Below are positions 8,788 through 18,379 of a DNA stretch of 64,000 nucleotides, piece by piece. Under the pieces are notes generated by a model, which saw nothing but the letters and a program-made list of their open reading frames with translations, was not told the DNA's origin and did not search any database. Positions within the stretch are counted from its first letter, which is position 1; each line of letters opens with the position of its first letter. Origin of the DNA: Hyphomonas sp. (GTDB taxonomy: Bacteria; Pseudomonadota; Alphaproteobacteria; Caulobacterales; Hyphomonadaceae); NCBI GenBank assembly GCA_017792365.1, contig CP051229.1, positions 1,860,001 to 1,924,000 of the forward strand. Reading direction: 5' to 3'. The translations under genes and the position numbers were made by a program.

Positions 8788-8856
8788 GCAACCATCAATA
8801 CCGATCCGGCGAACCCGACAAGTGTATCCTTCGACAACAATCGCTAGGCTCCGCCC

Positions 8857-9438
8857 ATGCCAGCTGACCCGATCGCCAGACTGCTGAACGACATCCGCGC
8901 CTGCACCGCCTGCGCCGATCTCCCGCTTGGCCCGCGCCCGATCGTTCAGCTTGATCGCCGCGCCCGCATCCTCATCGCGGGACAGGCGCCCGGCGTCCGC
9001 GCCCACAATGCCGGCGTCCCCTTCGACGATCCGTCCGGCGACCGCCTGCGCGACTGGATGGGGGTCGGCCGCGAAACCTTCTACGACCCCAGCCGCATCG
9101 CCATCCTGCCGATGGGTTTCTGCTATCCCGGAACCGGCAAGAGCGGCGATCTCCCGCCAAGACCCGAATGCGCCGACCTCTGGCGCACCAGACTCCTCGC
9201 CCAGCTTCCCAACCTCGACCTCACCCTTGTCATCGGCCAATACGCGCTCAACTGGCACCTGCCGGAGAGCCGCGGCCTGTCCGTCACCGACGCGGTGCGC
9301 AATTGGCGCAGCCATATGCCGGGGGTGCTGCCGCTGCCGCATCCCTCCCCACGCAACAATCGCTGGCTGAAGACCAACCCATGGTTTGAAGCTGACGTGC
9401 TGCCCGCCCTCAGGGAGCGGGTAGCCACGCTGATCTGA
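8857..9438 (+). CDS. Uracil-DNA glycosylase superfamily protein
   Basis: 193 residues. The active-site motif of the superfamily is seen as ILIAGQAPGVRAHNAGVPFD, followed by DPSGDRLRDWMG. The second conserved motif is LPLPHPSPRNNRW near the C-terminus, equivalent to HPSP in glycosylases. An N-terminal CxxC (RACTACADLP) is present, but the four cysteines of a family 4/5 iron-sulfur cluster are not all evident. It is expected to act in base-excision repair. The substrate is uncertain, since this subgroup is not characterised as far as I know. Confidence 0.78.
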   Translation: MPADPIARLLNDIRACTACADLPLGPRPIVQLDRRARILIAGQAPGVRAHNAGVPFDDPSGDRLRDWMGVGRETFYDPSRIAILPMGFCYPGTGKSGDLPPRPECADLWRTRLLAQLPNLDLTLVIGQYALNWHLPESRGLSVTDAVRNWRSHMPGVLPLPHPSPRNNRWLKTNPWFEADVLPALRERVATLI

Positions 9439-9450
9439 CCGTCAGGCGAG

Positions 9451-11441
9451 TTACCCCGCCATCGTCTCCTCAACCAGCTTCACGACATCGCCGGTGATCT
9501 GCGTGATCTTGTAGTCCTTCGGCGTATAGACGCGCTTCACGCCCACCTGCTTCAGCGCCATCGCGTCAGCCTCAGGAATGATGCCGCCGACCACGACCGG
9601 CAGGTCGAGATTCTTCTCGCGCAGGATCCGCACGACATCGCGCACCAGATCTAGGTGCGATCCCGACAGGATCGACAGCCCCACGACATGCGCATCGTTG
9701 TCGATCGCCTGCTGCACGATTTCTTCCGGCGTGAAGCGGATGCCCTCATAGACGACATTCATGCCCGCCGCCCGCGCGCGCGCCGCGATCTGCTCGGAGC
9801 CATTCGAGTGACCATCCAGCCCCGGCTTGCCCACCACATAGGTCAGCGTCCGTCCAAGCTTCTTCGACACCCGCTCCACTTCGGACTTCACGCTCTCGAG
9901 GTCTTCTTCCCCGCCGGTTTCGATCACCACCGCGACCCCGGTCGGCCCGCGATACTCGCCAAACACCTCGCGCAGGCACGAACCCCACTCGCCGGTCGTA
10001 ACACCCGCCTTCGCCGCCTCGATCGACGACGGCATGATGTTCGCGCCTTCGGTCGCCGCAGCCTTCAGGTCTTCCAGCGCCTTGGCGACAGCCTTCTCGT
10101 CCCGCTGCGCGCGCCACGCCTTCAGCTGTTCGATCTGCCGGTCTTCCGCGAAATGGTCGACCGCCATGATCGCGCCCTCGCCCGCCGACAACGGGCTGGC
10201 TTCGGTGGTCTCATAGCGGTTGACGCCAACCACCGGCAGCCGCCCCGCCTCGATCTCCTTCAGCCGCGCCAGCTGGCTCTCGACCAGCTGCGTCTTCATG
10301 AACTCGACATTCTCGATGGCGCCGCCGCCCGTATCCAGCTTCGCCAGCATCTCGCGCGCCTGATCCTTCAGCGCATCGGTCTTGGCGGTGACCACATGGC
10401 TGCCGTCGAACAGGTCTTCGTACTCCAGGAGGTCCGTCTCGTACGCCAGGATCTGCTGCAGCCGCAGCGACCATTGCTGGTCCCACGGACGCGGCAGGCC
10501 CAGCGCCTCGTTCCACGCCGGCAATTGCAGCGCCCGGCACCGCGCCCGCTTCGACAGCGTCACAGCCAGCGCCTCGATCAGAATGCGATAGACGTTGTTC
10601 TCCGGCTGCTGCTCGGTCAGCCCCAGCGAGTTCACCTGCACGCCATAACGGAAGCGCAGCGCTTTCGGATCGGACACGCCATAGCGCTCCTTGCCGATCT
10701 CTTCCCACAAATCGACGAACGCGCGCATCTTGCACATCTCGGTGACGAACCGCACGCCAGCATTCACGAAGAACGAGATCCGCCCGAACACGATCTCGAA
10801 ATCCTCGTCGGGAACCTGTTTGCCTTCCTTCACCGCATCGAGAACCGCACACGCCGTCGCCAGCGCAAACGCCAGCTCCTGCTCGGGCGTCGCTCCCGCT
10901 TCCTGCAGGTGGTAGGAACACACGTTCAAGGGGTTCCACTTCGGCGTCTCGGTATAGCACCACGACACCATGTCCGAGATCAGCCGCATCGACGGCTTCG
11001 GCGGAAACACATACGTGCCGCGCGACAGGTATTCCTTGATGATGTCGTTCTGCGTCGTGCCCTGCAGCGCCTTGCGGTCCGCCCCCTGCTCGTCCGCCAG
11101 CGCCACATAGAGCGACAACAGCCACGCCGCCGGCGCATTGATCGTCATCGACGTGTTCATCTCGGCGACGGGGATCGATCGAACAACGCCCGCATGTCGC
11201 CCAGATGCCCGATCGGCACGCCCACCTTGCCGACCTCGCCCTTGGCGAGAACATGGTCTGAGTCATACGCCGTCTGGGTGGGCAGGTCGAAGGCGATGGA
11301 CAGGCCCGTCTGCCCCTTGGCGAGGTTCTTCCGGTACAGCTTGTTCGATTCAGCCGCCGTCGAATGTCCCGCATAGGTGCGGAAAATCCACGGCCGATCA
11401 GCCTCGTGCTGGAACGCCTTTCCGGAAGCGGTGTCCGCCAT
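9451..11441 (-). CDS. ecm: Ethylmalonyl-CoA mutase, B12-dependent, with one frameshift
   Basis: Converts (2R)-ethylmalonyl-CoA to (2S)-methylsuccinyl-CoA in the ethylmalonyl-CoA pathway. The N-terminal TIM-barrel domain begins at ATG 11441 ([39 protein letters not shown]) and continues after a frame change near 11172-11180 with [20 protein letters not shown] and [20 protein letters not shown]. The C-terminal cobalamin domain has the D-x-H-x2-G motif as DGHSNG plus LSILSGSHL. Restoring one G (reading [15 protein letters not shown]) gives one continuous protein of about 663 residues. The sequence resembles Ecm/MeaA more than methylmalonyl-CoA mutase. Its partner enzyme Ccr lies 8 kb away. Confidence 0.88.
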
Positions 11442-11890
11442 GTCTCAAGCCCTGCTGCAACTGCGAAACGCCAAAAGACTGCAAACCGCGAGCCGGAGCA
11501 AGCCTTGCGTCAAAATCCCCGGAATTAGGCGCGCGGGAATGGGCCGGTTACAACCAGGCCGCGGGCGGAACGCGCCATGGGGTCCGACCGACCTGAGAGG
11601 ATGTTCCGGTGCCCAGCGTCGCCAAGGCGGCGACCAATGGCGCCGTTGAGCATGCCGATCCGGCCAATCTCCGGGCATGCAGCTAACCTAGGTTTGCGGA
11701 ACCGAAAAAATCCCAAGCATCTATGGTTAAAACCTGGATTTCCGCTGGTTGTCCCCGCTCTCGTGCATATAACAAAAAGCGTTGGGCCAAAGCGTCTGCA
11801 CAGTATTGCTTGGGGCCTGAGCATTGCAGGCTTTTCATTCTCGTCCGGACGGTCCGTCACGCGACGAACTTCATCTAAGAGGCCTTACGG
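11442..11890. other. Intergenic region without recognisable features
   Basis: 449 bases between ecm (leftward) and the sugar-dehydrogenase gene (rightward). Open frames on both strands overlap one another, lack ribosome sites and resemble no family. It presumably holds promoters for both divergent genes; an AT-richer stretch around 11704-11780 is the best place to look. Confidence 0.4.
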
Positions 11891-13682
11891 TTGCTGAAGA
11901 ACTCTCCGCCTGGCGCCGACCAGCGACCGAAATCAGTTTTCTCGGGGGGCGCATTGGGCGTACGGACAATCATAGTCGGATTGCTTGCGATCGGAACGCT
12001 TATCGCCGCATCCGTCACCGCGCTGGTCCTCGGTTTCGAGATCGGCTACCGCGAACTGCCCGGCTTCGACCTCCTGAGACGGCTCGACCGCCGGGTCGAA
12101 ATCATGGTGTCGTCAAACCACCCCGACAAACTGACCGACAGCGTCTACGAGACCACGCTCCTGCGCGTCGTCGCCGACGTCGGCCTGGTGGAAGTCTCCG
12201 CGAACGGCCAGAGCACCGGACAAGCCACCGGGCTGGGCGCCGAAGGTGGCGGCCTGACGTCGTTCGGACCAGACGTGCTCCTCCTTCCCTATGACGGGCA
12301 GATCGCGCGGCGCGCTCCGCCGACGACATCCGCACAACCGGGCTGCAGGCGCCCGACAACAATCGCGCGGCCTACCAGTCGCTGGCCCGCGATCCGGCGT
12401 ACGAGCAATACACGATCATCCAGAACAGCCTCCGCTATAACGACATCCTCCACTACCAGAGCGATGACGCGCGCGGCCTGATCGTCTCCTACACCGAGGT
12501 CCACACCGAAGCCGAAGACGTCTGCTACACCAACACCCTCGCCCAGCTGGAAATCCCGCAGTCTGTGAGCACGATCGCAGAGGTAACTGCGTCCCCGGAC
12601 GACTGGAACATTCTCTACCGCACCAAGCCCTGCCTGCCCTTCAAGGAACGGTTCGCCGCGCTCGAAGGCATCATGGCCGGCGGACGTCTGGCCTTTCAGG
12701 CCCCCTCGACCATCCTGATGACATCCGGCGATTACCACATCGACGGCATGCGCTCGAACGGCGCCGGCATCGCCCAGGACCCGGACGTCGAGTACGGCAA
12801 GGTGCTGGCGGTGGACATTCTCACCGGCGCGGCCCGCACGCTCTCCAGCGGCCATCGCAATTCCCAGGGCATCACGATCGACGCCAACGGCGAGATCACA
12901 TCGCCGAGCACGGCGCCAAGGGCGGCGACGAGCTGAACCGCATCGAAGACGGCGCAAACTATGGCTGGCCGATCGAATCCTACGGCATCACCTACGGCAG
13001 CGACCAGCTGCCCGAAGCCGAAACGTTCGGCCGTCACCTCACCTTCAAGGCGCCGGTCTATGCATGGTTGCCGGCGATCGCGCCCTCCGGTCTCACCACG
13101 ATTAAGGGCTTTCACCACGCCTGGGAGGGCGACCTCCTGGCCTCCACCCTGCTCGATCAATCGCTCCATCGCATCCGCGTGCGCGACGGACGTGTCGTCT
13201 ACAACGAACCCATCCGCATCGGCACACGCATCCGCGCCGTGCACCAGCACACCACCGGCGAAATCGTGCTGTGGTCGGACGAAGGCGAACTGATCTTCCT
13301 GACCGCCGAGGACATCGACAGCGACGAGGAGCAGCTGCAGAACTTCATGACCGCCGTTGGCCTCAGCCCGGGCGAGCAGAACGACCTTGCAACCGCAATC
13401 GCCAACTGCACGCAATGCCACGCACTGGACTCAGGCGCCAACCGCGGTGCCCCCAGCCTGGCGCGAGCCTACGGCGCAGACATCGCAAGCACCGACTTCG
13501 AGAACTACTCCGACGCCCTCGACCGCGTCGGCGGCCAGTGGACGCACGCAAACCTGACCGCCTTCCTCACCGACCCGCAATCCTTCGCCCCCGGCACCAC
13601 CATGCCCCCGCTCCCCGACGCCAGCCCGGACCTGGTCGAAAACATCGTCAGCTACCTGAAGCACGTCGACGCCCAGTACTGA
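11891..13682 (+). pseudogene. PQQ-type sugar dehydrogenase (GSDH fold) fused to cytochrome c, two frameshifts
   Basis: Three consecutive frames together encode one protein. Part 1 (11891 to about 12305) has an N-terminal anchor (TIIVGLLAIGTLIAASVTAL) and the first propeller blades. Part 2 (about 12310-12895) continues with IMAGGRLAFQAPSTILMTSG and GHRNSQGITID. Part 3 (about 12900-13682) holds the diagnostic EHGAKGGDELNRIEDGANYG then WP of glucose/sorbosone dehydrogenases, and a C-terminal cytochrome c domain with CTQCH and distal Met in TTMPPLPD. One inserted base at each junction repairs it. The start codon is uncertain: TTG 11891 or TTG 11954. It probably oxidises a sugar in the periplasm and passes electrons to its own haem. 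Its last 153 coding bases are repeated at 14907-15059. Confidence 0.8.
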
Positions 13683-13703
13683 TGGCGGCATCCGTCTGAG
13701 ATG
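13530..13703. repeat. Direct repeat, copy 1 (174 bp)
   Basis: The 3' end of the sugar dehydrogenase/cytochrome gene plus about 21 bases beyond its stop. It matches 14907-15080 with 12 mismatches and no gap over the 153 coding bases (about 92 percent identity). The similarity continues past the stop (GATGGCGGCATCCGTCTGAG against GATGGCAGCGTCCGCCTGAG). Confidence 0.9.
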
Positions 13704-13805
13704 ACTGGGATCACCGGCGACGAGGCAGCACCAGTTCGGTTGCGTCGGCGAGTTACTGACTGCTAGCCTTTCGCGTTCGCGCCGGCGCTAGTTTGGGGAA
13801 GTTTC

Positions 13806-14813
13806 ATGCGGTTTGTTTCTGTGATCCCTGCTTGCGTCACATCCGTCATTCTCGGATTCAGCGGCGCACTTGCCCAGACGCCCGCGCCGGCTCCCACCCA
13901 TACAGGCATTGCATATGCGCCCGCCGAACCGACGGGCAGCGGGGCCACCTGCTCGACCTCTACATCCCGAAGAACACTGCCGGCCCTGTCCCCGTCGTAA
14001 TCTGGACTGGGGGCTCGGCGGCTGGACAACGGCCGCGACCGCGCCGACACGCTCGCTGCTCAGCTTCTGCCAGCGGGCTACGCCGTTGCCGGCGTCTCCA
14101 TCCGTTCAAGTCGGCAAGCGGTCTTCCCAGCGCAAGTTCATGACATCAAAGCTGCGATCCGCTGGTTGCGCGCCAACAGCGCAGAGTACGGCCTCGACCC
14201 GGATCGCATTGGAATCGTCGGCGACAGTTCGGGAGGTTGGACCAGCGCAATGGCGGCGCTCACCGGAGACGTTCCGGAGTTGGAAGGTTCGGTGGGGACG
14301 ACCGACGTTCCCAGCACCGTTGCAGCAGCGGTCGCGTTCTATCCGCCAACGGATTTTTCGCTCATGGACGCCTGGGCCCTGCGTCCCTGCCGCGCCGGCG
14401 CCAGCCTGCTTCAGGGCGGCTGCCATGCCGATGCGGAATCGCCTGAGTCGCGACTGCTAGGCTGCACCGTTTCAGAATGCTTTGACGAGGTCCAGAAAGC
14501 CAACCCCGCGCGGTACATCAGCACCGCCGATCCGCCCCTGATGATCCTGCATGGCCAGTCCGACCCGCTTGTCCCCCACCACCAAGGCGAGCAACTTTAT
14601 CAGGCCCTGAATAAGGTCTGTCGCGACGCCACCTTCATCAGTGTGCCAATGGCCGGGCACGGACCGCCGCAAGGTCTGATTACAGGCGAGACGAGCCGCG
14701 GCGCCACAATTCGTTCCACCAAAGCAGAGGGCTGCGCCGTCGAGAACCCAAGGCCGTTCGAGCCCAGCTGGCGCACGGTCGTAGACTTCCTCGACACCCA
14801 TCTGAAGAAGTGA
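13806..14813 (+). CDS. Secreted alpha/beta hydrolase (esterase/BD-FAE-like), two compensating frameshifts
   Basis: ATG 13806 opens a signal peptide (MRFVSVIPACVTSVILGFSG, cleavage after ALA). The catalytic elements are in the same frame further on: nucleophile Ser in IGIVGDSSGGWTSAM, Asp in MILHGQSDPLVPHH, His in PMAGHGPP. Between about 13938 and 14025 the sensible reading (GHLLDLYIPKNTAGPVPVVI then WTGGSA) is in a different frame, so one base seems lost and another gained. The corrected protein is about 335 residues, a usual length for secreted BD-FAE/carboxylesterase-like hydrolases. It sits between the two copies of the 174-bp direct repeat. Confidence 0.75.
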
Positions 14814-14906
14814 AGCCCTCGCGCAGATGAGCGACGAAAGATCGGTCATACAGCCACCACCGAGACACCAAACACTCTAAGAGAACCGCCGCCTCCCGTA
14901 AGTGAA

Positions 14907-15059
14907 GGCGGCCAGTGGACCCACGCCAACCTCTCCGCCTTCCTCTCCGACCCGCAATCCTTCGCCCCCGGCGCCACCATGCCCCCGCTCCCCGACGCCA
15001 ACCCGGAGCTGATCGAAAACATCATCAGCTACCTAGAGCACGTCGACGCCCAGTACTGA
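14907..15059 (+). pseudogene. Remnant: C-terminal 50 codons of a sugar dehydrogenase/cytochrome c gene
   Basis: Open for 50 codons to a TGA at 15057-15059. It encodes GGQWTHANLSAFLSDPQSFA, then a distal-Met segment ATMPPLPD and HVDAQY at the end, nearly the same as the last 50 residues of the gene at 11891-13682. There is no start codon, no haem motif and no ribosome site, so it is not a gene on its own. Most codon differences are conservative or synonymous (for example S/T, V/I, D/E), which suggests it came from an active paralogue rather than a recent copy. Confidence 0.8.
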
Positions 15060-15080
15060 TGGCAGCGTCCGCCTGAGACG
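14907..15080. repeat. Direct repeat, copy 2 (174 bp)
   Basis: Partner of 13530-13703. The pair flanks the alpha/beta hydrolase gene at 13806-14813. It could be the trace of a tandem duplication of the dehydrogenase locus, most of whose second copy has been replaced or deleted. Confidence 0.9.
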
Positions 15081-15088
15081 ACGATCAG

Positions 15089-16087
15089 CTACGGCTCGGC
15101 CCGGTCGCTCGATCTTCCGGCACGCGCCGGCAGCGATTCCAGGAATGCGCGCATGTCAGCAGCGGACTTGTCCGGCAGCTGCTCCATCGGCACGTGCCCG
15201 CCATCCGGATAGGTCAAAAGCACTGCCCCCGGGATTGCCGCTGCAATCTCCTGCGAAGACGTCACCGGAATGATCCGGTCCTGGTCGCCAGCCATCACCA
15301 AAGTCGGCACTGTGATCGCAGAAAGCCGGCTCGCCGTCAGCGGCTCCCGCGGCGAAGAATTCTGTGTCAGCAACACGTCACGGTGGCCGGGCGCCAGGGC
15401 GAGTTCGGCGTAGCGGTCGATGAGCTCCTCAGTGACAAGCTCCTCGTCGAGGTAGGCCGCTTCCAGTCCGCCGGTTGCAAACATGCGCGGATTGAACATC
15501 TTGAGGATGGCGCGGCCAACGGGATTGTTCAGCAGCATGAACACCACAGGCGGACCCTCACCCGTCTCATCGTCCGCGCCGGACCACCCTGCGCTGTTGA
15601 CCAGCACCAGTCCGTCCAGCCGTTCGGGATGATCGAGGGCGTAAGTCAGCGCCACCGCTCCGCCCATCGAATTGCCAACCAGCACAAACCGATCGGCGCC
15701 AACCTCCGTGGCAAGTTCATCGATCAGCGCGGCGTTGCCTTGCAGCGACGCACGGTACCCTTCCGGACTGGCGGTCAGCCCGTGCCCCGGCAGGTCAACA
15801 GATATCAATCGAAAGTCGTCTCGGAGGCGCTCAGCCCACGGCAGCCAGGCATGCACCGACGCCGCGAACCCGTGCACCAGGATGATGTCGCGCGCACCGT
15901 CAGGCCCTTCGACCGAATAGTGCACGCGCAGCCCGGCCTCGGGTTCGAAGTACGCCGAAGTCGGCAGGCCGTATGAGGCTTCGAGTTGCTCGTAGGGAAT
16001 TTCGCGCGTGGCGCACGACGCAAGCAGGACGCCGACGAGGACCGGGGCGATCGCAAACGCAGCAAATGTCCTGGCGCTGATTTTCAT
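15089..16087 (-). CDS. Alpha/beta hydrolase lipoprotein
   Basis: 332 residues from ATG 16087, preceded by GTGAGAG. The N-terminus is a lipoprotein signal with lipobox LLASC. The hydrolase fold shows the oxyanion segment ILVHGFAASVHAWLPWAERL, nucleophile Ser in VLVGNSMGGAVALTYALDHP, acid in VMAGDQDRIIP, and His in YPDGGHVPMEQLP. This is the common family of esterases, lipases and C-C hydrolases; the substrate is unknown. An upstream start at 16129 would destroy the signal peptide logic. The C-terminal end is 9 bases from the end of the direct repeat copy 2. Confidence 0.85.
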   Translation of the reverse strand: MKISARTFAAFAIAPVLVGVLLASCATREIPYEQLEASYGLPTSAYFEPEAGLRVHYSVEGPDGARDIILVHGFAASVHAWLPWAERLRDDFRLISVDLPGHGLTASPEGYRASLQGNAALIDELATEVGADRFVLVGNSMGGAVALTYALDHPERLDGLVLVNSAGWSGADDETGEGPPVVFMLLNNPVGRAILKMFNPRMFATGGLEAAYLDEELVTEELIDRYAELALAPGHRDVLLTQNSSPREPLTASRLSAITVPTLVMAGDQDRIIPVTSSQEIAAAIPGAVLLTYPDGGHVPMEQLPDKSAADMRAFLESLPARAGRSSDRAEP

Positions 16088-16177
16088 GCTCTCACCACGC
16101 TCGCATGCGGACGGGACCAAGTACAGCACACGTTCGCAAGGACCAATCCGTTCGCCCCCTCACCCCTCAAAAGAAAA

Positions 16178-16207
16178 CCGCCGCCCTCCCGAACGAGAAG
16201 GCGGCGG
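16178..16207 (-). terminator. Rho-independent terminator for the multidomain lipoprotein gene
   Basis: 8-bp GC stem CCGCCGCC / GGCGGCGG with a 14-base loop. On the minus strand it is followed by a T-rich run (GGTTTTCTTTTGAGG), fitting termination of the gene ending at 16235. Confidence 0.7.
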
Positions 16208-16234
16208 CATCGATTGCTTCAGTCGTGCGTGGCG

Positions 16235-18228
16235 CTATTGCTCGCCGCCGCTCGTCCCGCCGCGTTGGCGCATGTTGCGCAGGAAGTCCTGCGCGGCACG
16301 AATTCGGCCCGGCTGGCGCCGCCATTGCCGTCCTGATCGAGCAGCGCGAAGTTCTGCTTCATGATCGCAAGGTTTGACGCATTGCGGAATTCCGCCTGCT
16401 GCAATTCCTCGTCGCGGTTGTCGTCCAGCGCACCGAACAGGATGCCGGCCTGCAGCTGGTCCTGGTACTCTTCCTTCAGCGAATCCTTGGTCTCGTCATC
16501 CCAGGAATAGCGGATGAAGGTCACCATCATCTCTTCCCAGCTCTGCTCGCCATAGGTCACGTTCTGGGTGGCGTCAGGGTTCCAGGGGTTCGCCTCGGAA
16601 TTGTCGTAGACATAGTCCGCAATCAGACGCGATCCGGCCGGCACTTTCAGCTGGCCTTCGAAGTGATACTCGCGCTGCCAGCCGAAATCGTAACGCGGCT
16701 GGTTGAGCAGCACTTCCTCGCGCCCATCCGGATACTGGATGCGCAGCTTCGAGGAGATCGCACGATAGTGGGCGTGCGGCTGCGTGCCGAAGATCGTCAT
16801 GTCGTGCGGGATGTCGATATACGCCGTCTCATGGTGACGCGCCTCGCCGGGAGGGATCTCCAGCGAGAAGTCCGCCACCTGCGCCTGGCGCAGGATCTTC
16901 TCCGGCGCTTCGTCATGGAAATAGATGCCGACCTTCGTCTCATCGGTCTGCGCCTTGCCGGTCGTCGTGTAGTGCATCTGGAACGTGTACGAGCCGCCTG
17001 CCGGCACATAGATGCCGGTATTCTCAGGCGTCAGGTTCTCTTCCCCGCCCGGCCCATAGCCGCCAAGCGCCGTGTTCCAGCTGAACCCCTTGCCGTCAGC
17101 GCGCACTTCCGGGAACCAGCCCGACAGCGCGTGGTGCAGCACTTCCGGCGCGCTCGGCTTCCAGGCCACCGCCTTCACCCACTTGCCTTCTTCGGTATGC
17201 GGGTTGGGGATCGACCAGTCGATATAATCGACCACGCCGGAGGCCGGCACATCCGTCGCCGGGATCGTCAGGATCAGGTCCGGCTCGCCGAACGGCCATT
17301 CCGGCGGCGTGAAGTCCTGCATCGCCAGCATGTCGTCGCCTTCGCCGCGCGGGCTGCCGGCTTCGATCCAGTTGACGACCGTCAAGATCTCCTCACCGGT
17401 CAGGCGCATGTCGCCCTCCCAGTGACCGTATTCCGGATCGGCGTGATACGGAGGCATGCGTTGCGTGCGCAGCGCCTCACGGATCATCGGCGAGAACCCT
17501 TTGACGACGTCGTAATTGGTCATCGCAAACGGCGCCATGCCGCCCTCGACGTGGCAGGCCATGCACTTCTCGGCGAGGATCGGCGCAACATCTTCAGAGT
17601 ACGAGATCTGCGCGAACTCTTCCGCGCGCCCCCGGTCCGGGAACTCGATCGCCGCGCCCTTCACGTCCGCATGCGCGACAGCCACCGCTTCGCCGGCCAG
17701 CAATGAATCGATCGCGGCCGCAACGCTCGCGTCCGTGTCGCCGCGCGCAAAGCTCGCATCGATCGGGCCATGATAGGCGATGGTCCAGTCGCTCGGACGG
17801 ATGACGAAGGCTTCGTTCGCCTTGGTCACGCCCAGCGAACGCCCGACCAGCTGCAGGTTGTCGTCCAGCACCGGAATGTCGAGCTCGGCGGACGCCGCCT
17901 GGATCGCCGCGCGATCGTCGTCATTGCTCGAGGCCAGCAGCATCATCTGAACGCCCTGCTCGGCGTACTTGTCATTGAGCTCGGCCAGAGCCGCCGCAGC
18001 GCGCTCCGAATCGGCGTCGCCAACCTTGTAGGACACCAGCACCACCGCCGGCGCGGCGGAGTGATAGCCAAGCTCGTGACCAAACCCGGTCTGGTCCGTC
18101 AGCATGAAGTTGTCGACGCGCTTGCCGACCAGATCGGCGCTCGTCTCGCCAGCCCCGCCGGAGCAGGCGGCCAGGGTAATCGCAGAGGCCGCACACAGCA
18201 GGCCCGCCAGACTTCCACGCAACGCCAT
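16235..18228 (-). CDS. Multidomain lipoprotein: thioredoxin-like, cytochrome c-like, copper monooxygenase-like, EF-hand
   Basis: Starts at ATG 18228 after a strong GGGAGGA site, with a lipoprotein signal (lipobox LAAC). Domains in order: a thioredoxin/AhpC-like domain (about 35-175) that lacks any CxxC; a c-type haem domain with KCMACHVEGG and TQRMPPYHAD (about 210-310); a peptidylglycine-monooxygenase-like C-domain (about 330-570) with candidate copper ligands in EVLHHALSG, QMHYTTTG and GTQPHAHYR; and two EF-hand-like loops (DDNRDEELQQAEF, DQDGNGGASRAEF). The written frame ends at 16219, but restoring one C near 16305 gives EFRAAQDFLRNMRQRGG and a stop at 16235, clearly the native end. Likely a periplasmic or surface oxidase; substrate unknown. 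Confidence 0.75.
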
Positions 18229-18379
18229 TGAATCCTCCCAGAGCTTCAGGCCGTTTCAACCCCTACACTGACTGGTTTCCGTGCGCGTAACAATGGGCGC
18301 CGTGGCGTCAAATCACGCGATTGCGAGCGGTTTTATGCACCTCGCAGGCAGATTCGCACCCGCCGGACAGTCCGGACGG

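Noticed and set aside
9655-11376. 573-codon open frame on the plus strand
   Set aside because: Antisense shadow of ecm; His/Arg/Gln-rich composition and no homology.
11525-11897. Overlapping ORFs on both strands upstream of the sugar dehydrogenase
   Set aside because: No ribosome site, no family resemblance, mutually exclusive.
13530-15080. Insertion-sequence or composite transposon defined by the 174-bp direct repeats
   Set aside because: The repeats are coding sequence of the neighbouring gene, with no terminal inverted repeats, transposase or target-site duplication.
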